Shown one piece after another: positions 46,332 through 58,200 of a DNA stretch of 64,000 nt. The stretch's first letter is position 1. Every line of letters starts with the position of its first letter. The translations under genes were made by a program, and so were the position numbers. The notes beneath the pieces are model-generated. The model did not search any database and was not told the origin of the DNA. It saw only the letters and a list, made by a program, of their open reading frames with translations. Origin of the DNA: Mesocentrotus franciscanus (Eukaryota; Echinodermata; Echinoidea; Camarodonta; Strongylocentrotidae); the NCBI GenBank assembly GCA_037976565.1, contig CP137672.1, positions 21,042,335 through 21,106,334 of the forward strand. The letters run 5' to 3'.

Positions 46332-48803
46332 GGATATCATCAAACTGTTGGAGGATGAACAATATCTCCTTGACTTCCAGGAACAATCCAAAGAGCAAGA
46401 TCCTCTATGTGAGGTTTATGTGGCGTCTTCTCATTTTCGTCATGTCATGAAGGTGATGTCGAGTAGGTTGCTATGCCAACAAGAAAGACCAGTTAAGAAA
46501 GTAATTGAGGATGCAACTTCAGCGTCATCTGAGGAGCAGCGAACCAGTTGGCCTACATGTATTTGGAACCAATGTAACTAGTAGTCATTGGTTATCTGGG
46601 GATACCTGAAGTGGCTATTGTTTGCAATTGCACGATATGTATATTTTTAGAAATACATCTTTGTCATGCTTACAGAGTCGCAATGGCTTTCATGGTGCCA
46701 CTTTGCAGGGGCCCTTTCTTGGGTTGAACGTGTGTGGACATACAAGCCCTCGAGCAACATCAAACAAGCAGATGTCGTCACCTCATTATCTGCAGTTGTC
46801 TCAATTCTGGCCCTTATAATGCACATGGCTTCAGGCCATTTCGTGATTCATCTGTAGCACTTGTGAGCTTCATTTTAAGGCTATTTATTCAAACAAGAAA
46901 AACAGAAGAGGAGTGTTCCTGCAAGGAACAAGGAACTAGCTTTAGTCATTCCCCATCTTGTCACTTGGTTGATTCAGGCTGTAGGTAGTGACTTCCCCAT
47001 AGTTAAAGCTCACCTTGAATATGTTTTTGTATACCCTACCCTCTCTTGTACACTTTTCCCTTTTGTTTTGTTATTAGATTTGGTTACATTGATTTATTTT
47101 GCCATTCTCTGTAGTATATGTGATACTGTTTTTGCAAGCTGTTTAAGATATTTTAAGAGATTTTTTTTTTTTTGGCACTTTTTCCTGATATTTGTTTATC
47201 AAAATCTGAAAAGGCAATCAAGATAGGACTTCAAACCTAGATTTGAGAGAAACTGATTAGATTTGAAACGTACAGCCAGAGTTGAATTTTTATGAAATTT
47301 CTTTATGAAATACTGTATGTGCAATGCGTATTGTGGACATATAAGTGGTCATTTTGCATATTTTATGCAAAGCTTTTCCAGTTCTAACCATAGTTGGGTC
47401 TTTGTTGAAACAAATAGAGTGCTCCATTTTGAAATATTCAGTTTAGAATCTTTATCAAACATCCACAATTAAGTATTACTACATCAGTCATAGCCCTTTG
47501 TATTTTAAAGCTAATGGATAATTTTTATAGTTACTTGAAGGGGTGGAACAATACATGAAGTTTTCAAAACTTTCAATTGTGGGATATGTTTTTGATCGGA
47601 ATGGCTGCATTTTCGAGTATACTCATGTTGAATGTTTTATTTCTTCCCCTTTTTTTTATTCATCAACTGACAGGTATGTGATGATATGTTTGTGTTGCTC
47701 AACAATATCTTGAGGATACAATCCAGTACGAGCTTCAAATTCACAGCTGAAATTAAAAGATCGTTTAAGAATTCCCAAATAGCAGCACAATTCAAAGTTG
47801 AAAATAAGTTTCAAGGTTTATTTGAGGAAAGTTGGTGATTGGTCTATTCGGACTCTGGTAGTATCTTGATAGTAACTTGAAAAGGAAGAAATTTTTACAG
47901 TACTGCACCTTGGATATACATGTAAATGATAAGAACGTAAGAAAATAGATAATTATTGACAATCATTTCTGTACATTTCATGACATGTTATTCTTTATTT
48001 ACAAAATGAACCAGACTGGGTCTGATACTATACATTTGAACATACTGTACAGGCACATATGTTGCATCGAAGCATAGATCACATTTCTGCACGTTATGAT
48101 TAAAGGTAAAGACCAGTTTTGGGAACGCCCCTCTCTCAAAAAATGAAATGGAAGCTCTCATTACCAATCATGTGAAAGAATATGTTTTGACTAATACGTG
48201 ATGATACAAATTTTGCCGGGAAACCGCCTACTATTGATATATTTGGTGAATTATTATATCTATCCGGACTGGATAGATAGGATATCGCGCACGTGTCGCA
48301 TAGTCCCATATACATCTTTCTGTGTACAGTGCTTGTAACTTTACCAAGACTGGGCCAAATTTCTTATCATTTTGATGATTCCAGAACCTTGCAGTACACA
48401 CCAATACTTATATGCTAGATGATCAACCTTTTCTGATCGATTCCACAACGTTTCTTTCACAATGCAATCGCATGACCAGACCAGAACTGGTCTTTCTCTT
48501 TAATTATGTCCCCCAAAGCCTGTTTACCTGCTGACTACTGAATTGTTGTAATTCCCATAGGCTTAATACAGGAGCCACCCAGTTCCAGGAGTCAATGGGT
48601 TAATGGTATGCCAAACATACATTCTTAGCAGCAGTTGAGTTTCACTGTTTTAATGAGCTTTGGTTGGCATTAGTTAAAAATCAATGCCTGAGTGTGAACA
48701 ATTGCATACATGGAAAAAAAATTATTATAGAAGTTGATTGGAAACTATTCTGGATGTTATAATATAGTACTGTTTGTGGCTAGAACAGCGTGAATATATA
48801 TCT

Positions 48804-49014
48804 GGGGGGTGTTTCACAAAGATCCTAAGTTGAACTTAACTCTAACTTGGACTTAACAATTATGGAAAGCCATTAGCATCTTTGAAAATATCTTGTAAAA
48901 GTTATTTAAAAATGTTGATTCAAATCTTTCATATTTTCTGATATCAAGGAGATTTCATGTTTCAAGTCCAACTTAGAGTTAAGTTCGACTTAGGATCTTT
49001 GTGAAACACCCCCC
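48804..49014. mobile_element. MITE, GGGGGGTGTTTCACAAAGA family (copy 3, internally deleted)
   Basis: Both inverted ends are present, but the element is about 210 bp against 310-320 in the other copies. It lies about 55 bases beyond the RAD1 poly(A) signal. Confidence 0.85.
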
Positions 49015-49069
49015 TGGACTTGTCTTATTGTGAAACTTGTACAAAAGAGATGTTGGTAGTAAATGTATA

Positions 49070-49075
49070 TTTATT
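49070..49075 (-). terminator. Candidate RAD1 poly(A) signal
   Basis: AATAAA on the minus strand, 110 bases after the RAD1 stop codon. Good position for a short 3' untranslated region; not confirmed. Confidence 0.45.
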
Positions 49076-49184
49076 CTGTACATTAAAAGCGAACATATGG
49101 CACAAATTCTTATTAATATAATAAAGCCTCTTAGATATTATACAACTCAAAATAAATTAATGGCTTGTTCTTTGTTCTTTGTTG

Positions 49185-49220
49185 TCATCCGTCTTCGTCA
49201 TATTCCTCGTCAGGGGCACA
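49185..49220 (-). CDS. RAD1: RAD1 exon 8 (36 nt, last)
   Basis: Acceptor TTACACAG. Encodes CAPDEEYDEDG and TGA. Phase and the C-PDEE match to the human C-terminus support it despite its size. Confidence 0.88.
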   Translation of the reverse strand, partial: CAPDEEYDEDG

Positions 49221-49936
49221 CTGTGTAATTGAAATTGAAAGAAGGGATATTATAAATACAATAACTATTTTGTTTGTTCCATGCAATATCTTTGAAATTA
49301 ACATGATTCATGTTTTATGTAGGGGTCAACAGTTACATATACACACTGTATATGAAGGAAATGGGAAAAACAAAGGGTCAGGCTACATGTTTTGTTTTTT
49401 TAAATACCAAATGTGAAGGTCATTTACCTTTGGAAGCCTGTTTATGTTGAGCCATTTTTTAACATCAAACAATCGGAATGAAAATTCTTTCACAAGAAGT
49501 CAAGATTAGTTATTGTTTTGACCTCAACTGACACATAAATCCAAGGACACCTTTTGTAAAACCACAAATGCCACTGTCAACTCTAAGATTTGACTTGTAA
49601 GCAGTGCTCTATTTGTCTTGTACAGGGATTTTTTTTTTTAAAGTACTCTTTTCTATATTCCATCTACGGGGATAAGGAGAAAAAAACAGATGTCCAATAA
49701 AATATCGGGGGCAAAGGTATAAAAAATAATTCTCTGGAGAAATTAGGAGACTTCTTAAATGGGGAAGTCCCCAAGATGCCAATTTTTGTTTGAACAATCA
49801 CAATTTCATGCCATTCAAACCACATGTATCATATTCTTTGACATATTTTCTTCAAACATTCATGCTGTATCCCATTTCCTGCGTCTATTGACAGCCAAGC
49901 TGATACATGTACTAACTGTTCAAAAAGAGCTCTATC

Positions 49937-49991
<55 letters not shown>

Positions 49992-52900
49992 GCATACATA
50001 AATCACTCGGGACAAAATTGCACATTTTCTACAGAAGGCAAAATGTCATTGGATCAAGAAGAAATGTTGACACTGTTGGCTCGTGCTACAGTCAGACCTG
50101 CTTTAGTGACCACCTGTCTACAAAGACCACATTTGTTATTTTCCTTGAAATGGTTTCTCATTGAAAAATGTACTTAAGGCACCTGTCTACAAAGACCACT
50201 TTTTGTGATTCCCTTGGGCGGTCGCTATAGACAAGTTTGACTGTACTTACATAATATTCCACAAAGGAGATCTGTCCATCCTCATTCCTAATCATGTACT
50301 GAAGAGACAGGAAACCTCTATTGTCTGTACGTATGGACACCTTGCTGGACTGCATTAAGGCCTTGATAGAGGGTTTCAACAGAGACAGCTTATACCTGAA
50401 GAAAGGTGGAATGAACAGAACAAAACTATCGAGCTAAGACTGTTTTAAATCATAAGTCTGAAAGAGACCTGGGGGGTGTTTCACAAAGATCCTAAGTTGA
50501 ACTTATCTCTAAGTTGGACTTAAACATTATGGAGGGCCATTGTAGCCTTAAAATAAAATATATTCAAAAGCAAAAATTCAAGTATTTTAGACTTTTTATA
50601 AATTCCACATCAAGAACATGAAATCTCCTTGATAATAGAAAATATGAATGATTGAATCAACATTTTATGCCTTTTAAAATATCTTTTACAAAATATATTT
50701 AATGATGCTAACGGCTTACCATAATTGTTAAGTCCAACTTAAAGATAAGTTCAACTTAGGATCTTTGTGAAACACCCCCAGGTACTGAAAACATTGGAAA
50801 CATCACGTCTGTTTGTACAGACACCTTGCTAGGTTTATAGCCATTTGGTCTACAACCAGTTCGTCTACTACGGTACCCAATCGGTCTATTCCCATATGGT
50901 CTACACCATGGGCTAATAATTATTTTGTCTGTTTATCATTTGGTCCAATGACCATTTGGGCTAATAATCATTTGGTCTAATCACCAATAAGTCTACTACC
51001 CATTTGGTCTATTGCTCAAATAGTCTAATTTCCAGCCGGTCTAATTCCAATTTCGTCTAATGCCCATTTCGTCTACTATCCACAAGGTCTAATAATCATT
51101 TGATGATTATTGACCATGATTATTGATTGTTGGACCATATGGATTGTAGACGAAATGGGGATTAGACAAAGTGGGAATTGAACATACTGGGTATTAGACT
51201 AAATTAACAATAGACCAAATGGGTAGTAGACTTACTGGAGATTAGACCAGATGGAAATGAGACCAAATGATAAGTAGGCGAAATGATTATTAAACCACAT
51301 GGATAATAGACGGGCTGGGTGTAGACCATATGGAAATGGACCGATTGGGTAGTAGACAAACTGATTGTAGACCAAACGGCAATTCACCCCATGCTAGATT
51401 GCATTAGAGCCGTGATAGAGGGTATCAACAGACATAGCTTATACCTGTAAGGGGCTATGTATTGTAGAAATAGGTAACACTGACTGTCTATTCTTATGGA
51501 CTCCTTGCAAGACTGCATTAAAGCCTTGATTGTTGGTTTCAACAGATACAGCTTGTATCCGAGGTGTGATTTACGAAATAAATCTAAGGTCGGATTGCCC
51601 TTTAGTGCAAAATATGTTTGTGAGGTTCTATAGTGGTATCAAATATAAAAAATACAATGTAAATTGCATTCACGATAACTTCTGTTAATTGCGGTTTGAA
51701 TCTGTGATTCCACTTCACAATGAAAATGAATGCAACTTACTAGTAATATTACATTATCTAGCACACATACATGTAGCTTGATATAAAGGTAAGTCCCACC
51801 ATACTATTCTCAAAATAGATCATATCAGATCAACCTCAACCAGTGGCGTAATGAACAAAAAAGTTTGGGGGGGCTGGCAGACAAAAAAATCCGCATCACC
51901 CACTCTTACATGCAGGCCCCGCTGAACGTTTTTCAAAGGGGATGGGGTAGTATTTACGCTCAGGTAGAGCGTAGTGTAAATTGGCGTGGGGTCTAGGGGC
52001 ATTTAGTTACGGTCAGATGAGCATATTTTGATACCTTTTCATGACACTGGCAGGTCACTAATTGGCGTGGGGTCCAGGGGCTGAGCCCCTGAAACTCAGG
52101 GATTTGAGGCATTTTATAACGGTCAGATGAGCATATTTTGATACCCTATTTGTGACACTGGCAGGTCACTAATTGGCGTGGGGTCCAGGGGGCGGAGCCC
52201 CGAAGCTCAGGGTTTAGGGGCTTAGCCCCTGGTGGGGTCCAGGGGCGGAGCCTCCGAAGCTCAGGGTTTTAGGCATTTAATTACGGTCAGATGAGCATAT
52301 TTTGATACCCTATTTGTGACACTGGCAGGTCACTAATTGGCGTGGGGTCCAGGGGGCGGAGCCCCGGCTCAGGGGTTTTAGGCAATAAATTACTGTCAGA
52401 TGAGTATCCAGGGACCTGACTTAGGGCCATTGGTTGGGTCCAGGGGACAGAGCCCCTGGAAGCTCAGGGTTTTAGGCGTTTAATTACGGTCAGATGAGCA
52501 TATTTTGATATCTTATTTGGGACACTGGCAGGACACTAATTGGCGTGGGTCCAGGGGGCGGGGTCCAGGGGAGCCCAGAAGCTCAGGGTTTAAGGCATTT
52601 TATAACGGTCAGATAAGCATTCAGGGGCCCGCCTTAGGCCCTAGGTGGGGTCCAGAGGGCAGAGCCCTGGAGGCTCAGGGTTTTAGGCGTTTAATTACGG
52701 TCAGATGAGCATATTTTGATATCTTATTTGGGACACTGGCAGGACACTAATTGGCGTGGGGTCCAGGGCGGAGCCCCTAGAAGCTCAGGGGTTTCATGCA
52801 TTTTATAACGGTCAGATAAGCATTCATTCAGGGGCCCGCCTTAAGGCCCCTGGTGGGTTCGAGGGGGCAGAGCCCCTGGAAGCTCAGGGGTTTTAGGCGT

Positions 52901-55181
52901 TTAATTACGGTCAGATTAGCATTTTTAATACCTTATTTGTGACACTGGCAGGACACTAATTGGCGTGGGGTCCAGTTGCGGAGCCCCAGAAGCTCGGGGT
53001 TTTAGGCATTAAATTACCGTTAGATGAGCATCCAGGGGCCTGCCTTAGGCCCTAGGTGGAATCCAGGGACAGAGCCCCGGAAGCTCAGGGTTTTAGGCAT
53101 TTTATAACGGTCAGATAAGCATTCAGGCCCGCCTTAAGGCCCTGGTGGGTTCGAGGGGCTGAGCCACGGAAGTTCTGGGGTGTTAGGCATTTAATTACGG
53201 TCAGATGAGCATATTTTGAAACCTCATTATTTGGTGTCACTGGCAGGTCACTATTCTTTTTCTCTCTTTCTTTCTATTTCTCTTTAGCAGGGGCGGATCT
53301 AGCTTTTGCTAAGGAGGGGGCGGTTTGACCAAATGACAATGCGGAGCATCGTCCACGAGCCGCGAGCGGCGAGGCGATTTTGGGGGCTATTTTGAACCCC
53401 GGCCTGTAAGCAATGTTTTCCTGGCATCTACTAACACAATGGAGACCACAAAAGCAGTGCTTGATAACGTCTTTTTAAATCAAGTAACAGCTAAAACAAT
53501 TTGACCCAATGACGATGCGGAGCATCGTCACCCAGCCGCGTAGCGGCGAGGCGATTTTGGGGGCTATTTAACACCATAAGTGATGCGGAGCATCGTCCAC
53601 GAGCGTAGCGGCGATTTGGGGCTATTTTGAACCCTCGTAAGTGATGTTTTCCTGGCATCTACTAACACAATGGAGACCACAAAAGCAGTGCTTGATAACG
53701 TCTTTAAATCAAGTAACAGCTAAAACAATTTGACCCAATGACGATGCGGAGTATCGTCCACCATTGAGCGGCGCAGGCGATTCCTGGGGGCTATTTGAAC
53801 ACCATAAGTGATGGAGCATCATCCACGAGCCGCGTGAGCGGCGAGGCGACGGGGGGCTATTTTGAACCCTCAAGTGATGTTTTCCTGGCATCTACTAACA
53901 CAATGGAGACCACAAAAGCAGTGCTTGATAACGTCTTTTAAATCAAGTAACAGCTAAACACTTGATCTAATGACGATGCGGAGNNNNNNNNNNNNNNNNN
54001 NNNNNNNNNNNNNNNNNNNNNNNNNNNNNNNNNNNNNNNNNNNNNNNNNNNNNNNNNNNNNNNNNNNNNNNNNNNNNNNNNNNNNNNNNNNNNNNNNNNN
54101 NNNNNNNNNNNNNNNNNNNNNNNNNNNNNNNNNNNNNNNNNNNNNNNNNNNNNNNNNNNNNNNNNNNNNNNNNNNNNNNNNNNNNNNNNNNNNNNNNNNN
54201 NNNNNNNNNNNNNNNNNNNNNNNNNNNNNNNNNNNNNNNNNNNNNNNNNNNNNNNNNNNNNNNNNNNNNNNNNNNNNNNNNNNNNNNNNNNNNNNNNNNN
54301 NNNNNNNNNNNNNNNNNNNNNNNNNNNNNNNNNNNNNNNNNNNNNNNNNNNNNNNNNNNNNNNNNNNNNNNNNNNNNNNNNNNNNNNNNNNNNNNNNNNN
54401 NNNNNNNNNNNNNNNNNNNNNNNNNNNNNNNNNNNNNNNNNNNNNNNNNNNNNNNNNNNNNNNNNNNNNNNNNNNNNNNNNNNTCAACCTCAACAATACA
54501 TACCGTGCCGATATGACCAGCTAAATTTCTTGATAGCAGAGCAGTAAACCATGACCTTCATTGCCTTATACTGAACTGTAATTTGAAACTAATAATTTAT
54601 ACTGGTACAAATCAAGTTACATGTAGAAAGGCATGAGAATGGAATTTGTTGAAAAAAAATGGAAATTAAAAATATCTTTAAAAATATGATCAAACAGAGC
54701 CAAAGGCTCCGTGCGGAGCCGAAGGGGGTCCAGGTGGCGGGAGTTGAAGCGAGCCCTTTTCAAGAAAATTTTTGCAATTTTTTTTGTTGGCCTAAAAAAC
54801 CCCGGGAAACTGCGGAAACGCGGGAGATTCTCATGCCTGCATGTGAATATCATTATACAGATCAAGGAAAGAATATGGGATGTGATAGGTTAAATGAGGG
54901 GGTGTGGCAGAAGTGGATGATAAACAGACAGAAGGGGAAAGGAATAGTAAGGAGAAATTGAGAGACAGAGGAAGATATGGAGAGAAACAAAGAGAGGAAA
55001 GTGAAGCGGAGAGTGAGAGCAAGCAAGGGGGAGGAGGGAGAGCGAGCGAGGGGATGGGAGAGTGATGGAGTGGGAGCAAAAGAGCAAGTGGGAGAGAATG
55101 GGAGAGATGGCTAGAGAGAGAGAGTAGAGAGAGAGAGATGGAGAGAGAGAAGAGAAATAGAGAGAGAGAAGGGGAAGAGAA

Positions 55182-55222
<41 letters not shown>

Positions 55223-58200
55223 AAGAGAAAGAGAGAGATAGATTCTTTCTCACCTTGTGCTCTGTGTCTGTGTGCATTGAAATGACTCCACCATATCTGA
55301 GTCCTTGGGGAAATCAGACTGTTTATGGAAAGAGAGAGAGAGAGAGACATTGATATATACACTTCCTTCTACATGACATCAAATTTATTACTAAACAATT
55401 AAAGCTCATCTTACATTTCCTCAGTACTGTAGGTTATAAATCTTCAATGTCACTTTATCACACTGTACTGTTCTATTGGTGTGCTGAATGCTGAGGAAAG
55501 TGAGTCTTTTTAAACAAAGCCGGCCTACATAACTTTGTCAAGATCATGTGATTTTTTGAAGAAATTAGCTACTCAGCCACGTTGAATGCCACTATACATA
55601 TTTTAGACGATATATATGAAATTCAAGTATGGCATATTTGAAGTTTCAACAATACCGTCAAACATATATGCTTGTACTTCCATACAGTGTGGAGAGGGTC
55701 AGTTTCGGTTTCATTTTTCAACGTTAAATGCTTTTCTCACAAGACAATCATTATAGGTAGCATCACTTAATGACAATCTCCACTTTAAATGGCAATAAAG
55801 AGCGGTGGTACGATAATAAAATTCGTTTATATATCATGCAATGCACATTACCATACATGTACAATGGCATCAAGCCATTCTGAAATTATGATACAGTTGC
55901 CTGTTTTCAATCACCGAAGTGTCAGTAGTCTAAGGGAAGTACATCTAGGGAATCGTTAAAAAAAATATGTTTTCTTGACTACATACATCTACAGTTGTAC
56001 AGGTAGCTGTCTCAATGACATAGTATACATGATCCAGTGAGATTTTGTCTGCCAATAATAATAATATTTCTATAGCGTTTATTTAGCGCTTAATACATTA
56101 AAGATTTCTCTAAGCGCTTTACAGATATATTATTACCCCGGTCATCGGATTCAAGCTCGCCCGCACTGTGTGCACATTCTCCACTCCCTGGGGAGTATTC
56201 CAGCCAGGCGCCATTTACAGTCGCTCACAATGCCGAGGATCCTAGCGGGTACCCATTTAGCACCTGGGTGGAGAGTGGCAAATGTAGATTAACCGTCTTG
56301 CCAAAGGACGTTAGTGTCGGGCTGGGATTTGAACCCGTACCTTGTGATCTACAGTCTGGCGACTTATCCACTAGACCACTACACCTCTACAGAGATTAAC
56401 ACCTTCCTGGCTCTCAGCAGAATATACATTTAAGAATAATAATATGCTGTTCTTGTATGGCGCATATCACTTCATGATAAAACATCTCTATGCAAGACAC
56501 TTCCAAACGACTTTGGATATTATTACCCCGGCTTTAGCTCCGGCAACTGTAGAGCTCAGTGCTTTCAAGGAATGAATCCTACCAGGTACCCACTTACTAC
56601 ACCTTGGTCGACAGTGGCAGATGTAGATTAATGTCATGCCAAAGGAACTTAGTGTGGCGGCGGGATTTGAACCTCGTACCTTGTGGTTCACAGTCCAGAG
56701 ACTTATCCACTAGACCACAACACCTCTACAATTTACATTTGCTACTTCTTGCATGTGTATGCAAAGGTAAAGAGAGAGAGAGAGAGAAACAAAAAATATC
56801 TTACATAAGCACTGCCAGCATGTCCGAATGTAGAAAGTCTGAAGTACGGTTTGTCTGGAGACAACAGAATCTCAATCACCTCACTCGTCATGTCAAGTTC
56901 TTGGAAAGCATCTTTCAAGCAATCACTCTATAAAACAAATAAAACGTATATGCACAGGTAAAGAGAGAGAGAGAAAAAAATATCTTAGTTTAATAAGCAC
57001 TGCCTGCATGTCCGAATGTAGAAAGCAATGCGGTCAGGCTTTGCTAAGACGAGACTGCTACATAAATATCATAAAGAAATATATTTTTTACTTGGGGGTT
57101 AGGGGGGGGGGGATCTTTGCATACATGTATTTGAAATACATGTACCACATTTCAAGCTACATACTTTCTGCCTTTTTTTCTTGAAAATTTGAACATCTTT
57201 TCACACCAAGTTTATGAGGGGAGCTCAAAATAGCCTAGTACAGTCAGGGATAATATCATTAATTTTTTCACTTTTTTGGCCTTGGAGCTTTGATGAGTCT
57301 ATAAAGTGAAGAAGACTAATGTGACAAGCAGTGTGAAACTATCAATAGTCATTATTATATCCCTCATGTATAGTCTTTTGCATTACGATTGTACAGAGCT
57401 CGAAAAAGGGATAGTTTCACTATTAAATTTGAGAGAGTGAGAACATTTACTATTTGGCGTTGTATAGTACATTCCGGAATCCACTTTTCCCACCGATCAC
57501 CGATATTTCTGCGATCGATTTCGAAATTGATGTTTTTGATCTGATCTTGAGTAGGAGTGCGATTAGTTTTCGAGAATTAGTCATTGTATATTTGTTTTAT
57601 ATCCCTTTCACCTCTATCATTCCTTGGACACTTGTAATAACATGTACCTTACTCACATTCACATCACATTAAAATAAGAAATACAAGAAAATTGCACGGC
57701 TCAAATGAAACATTGAAGGATGCAATGTTTAGCTGGCGCCGCGCTGTACGGTACTGCAGTAGTGTTGTGCTAGTGCAGTTACTGCACTGTGTAAATTGCA
57801 CGGCCTGAGAGCCGTGAGTGCACTGCGGGACTTACCCGCTATGAGGCATTTTAAATCCTGTATGCTGACTGAATTTTGCCAATTTTAGGGGGGTGAAAAA
57901 ATAATTAAGGAGAAGGAATTTTAATCTGGTAAGTAATTTACCTTTTGTTCCCTTTTTATTTAATTTTGGCCAATGCTGAATGTTCACAGTTCATATTTCT
58001 TTGTAATAGTGAGATGCTCGTGTCTCATGAGGGATATAAAACAGATATACAATGTCTTTCTTGGCTCTAGCAAACTATGAGCATTCAGAGGTATAACACG
58101 TAACTTATTTATGCCTCCTCATTAACTCATAGTTTTTGCTAGACCCTCGAAAGGTATTGTATATTTGTATACTATCTGAAAGAGCATGTTAAATCCTTTT

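Larger units (their letters stand above)
46332..49184. other. Convergent spacer between SGF29 and RAD1
   Basis: Holds both 3' untranslated regions. Apart from the MITE at 48804 there is no recognisable gene; frames at 46622-47226 are short and unlike any family I know. Confidence 0.6.

Noticed and set aside
46622..47226. Possible extra gene downstream of SGF29
   Set aside because: Several short overlapping frames without known motifs or splice support; more likely the SGF29 3' untranslated region.
53954..54524. Frames of about 180 codons across the gap
   Set aside because: They consist almost wholly of N-derived unknown residues.
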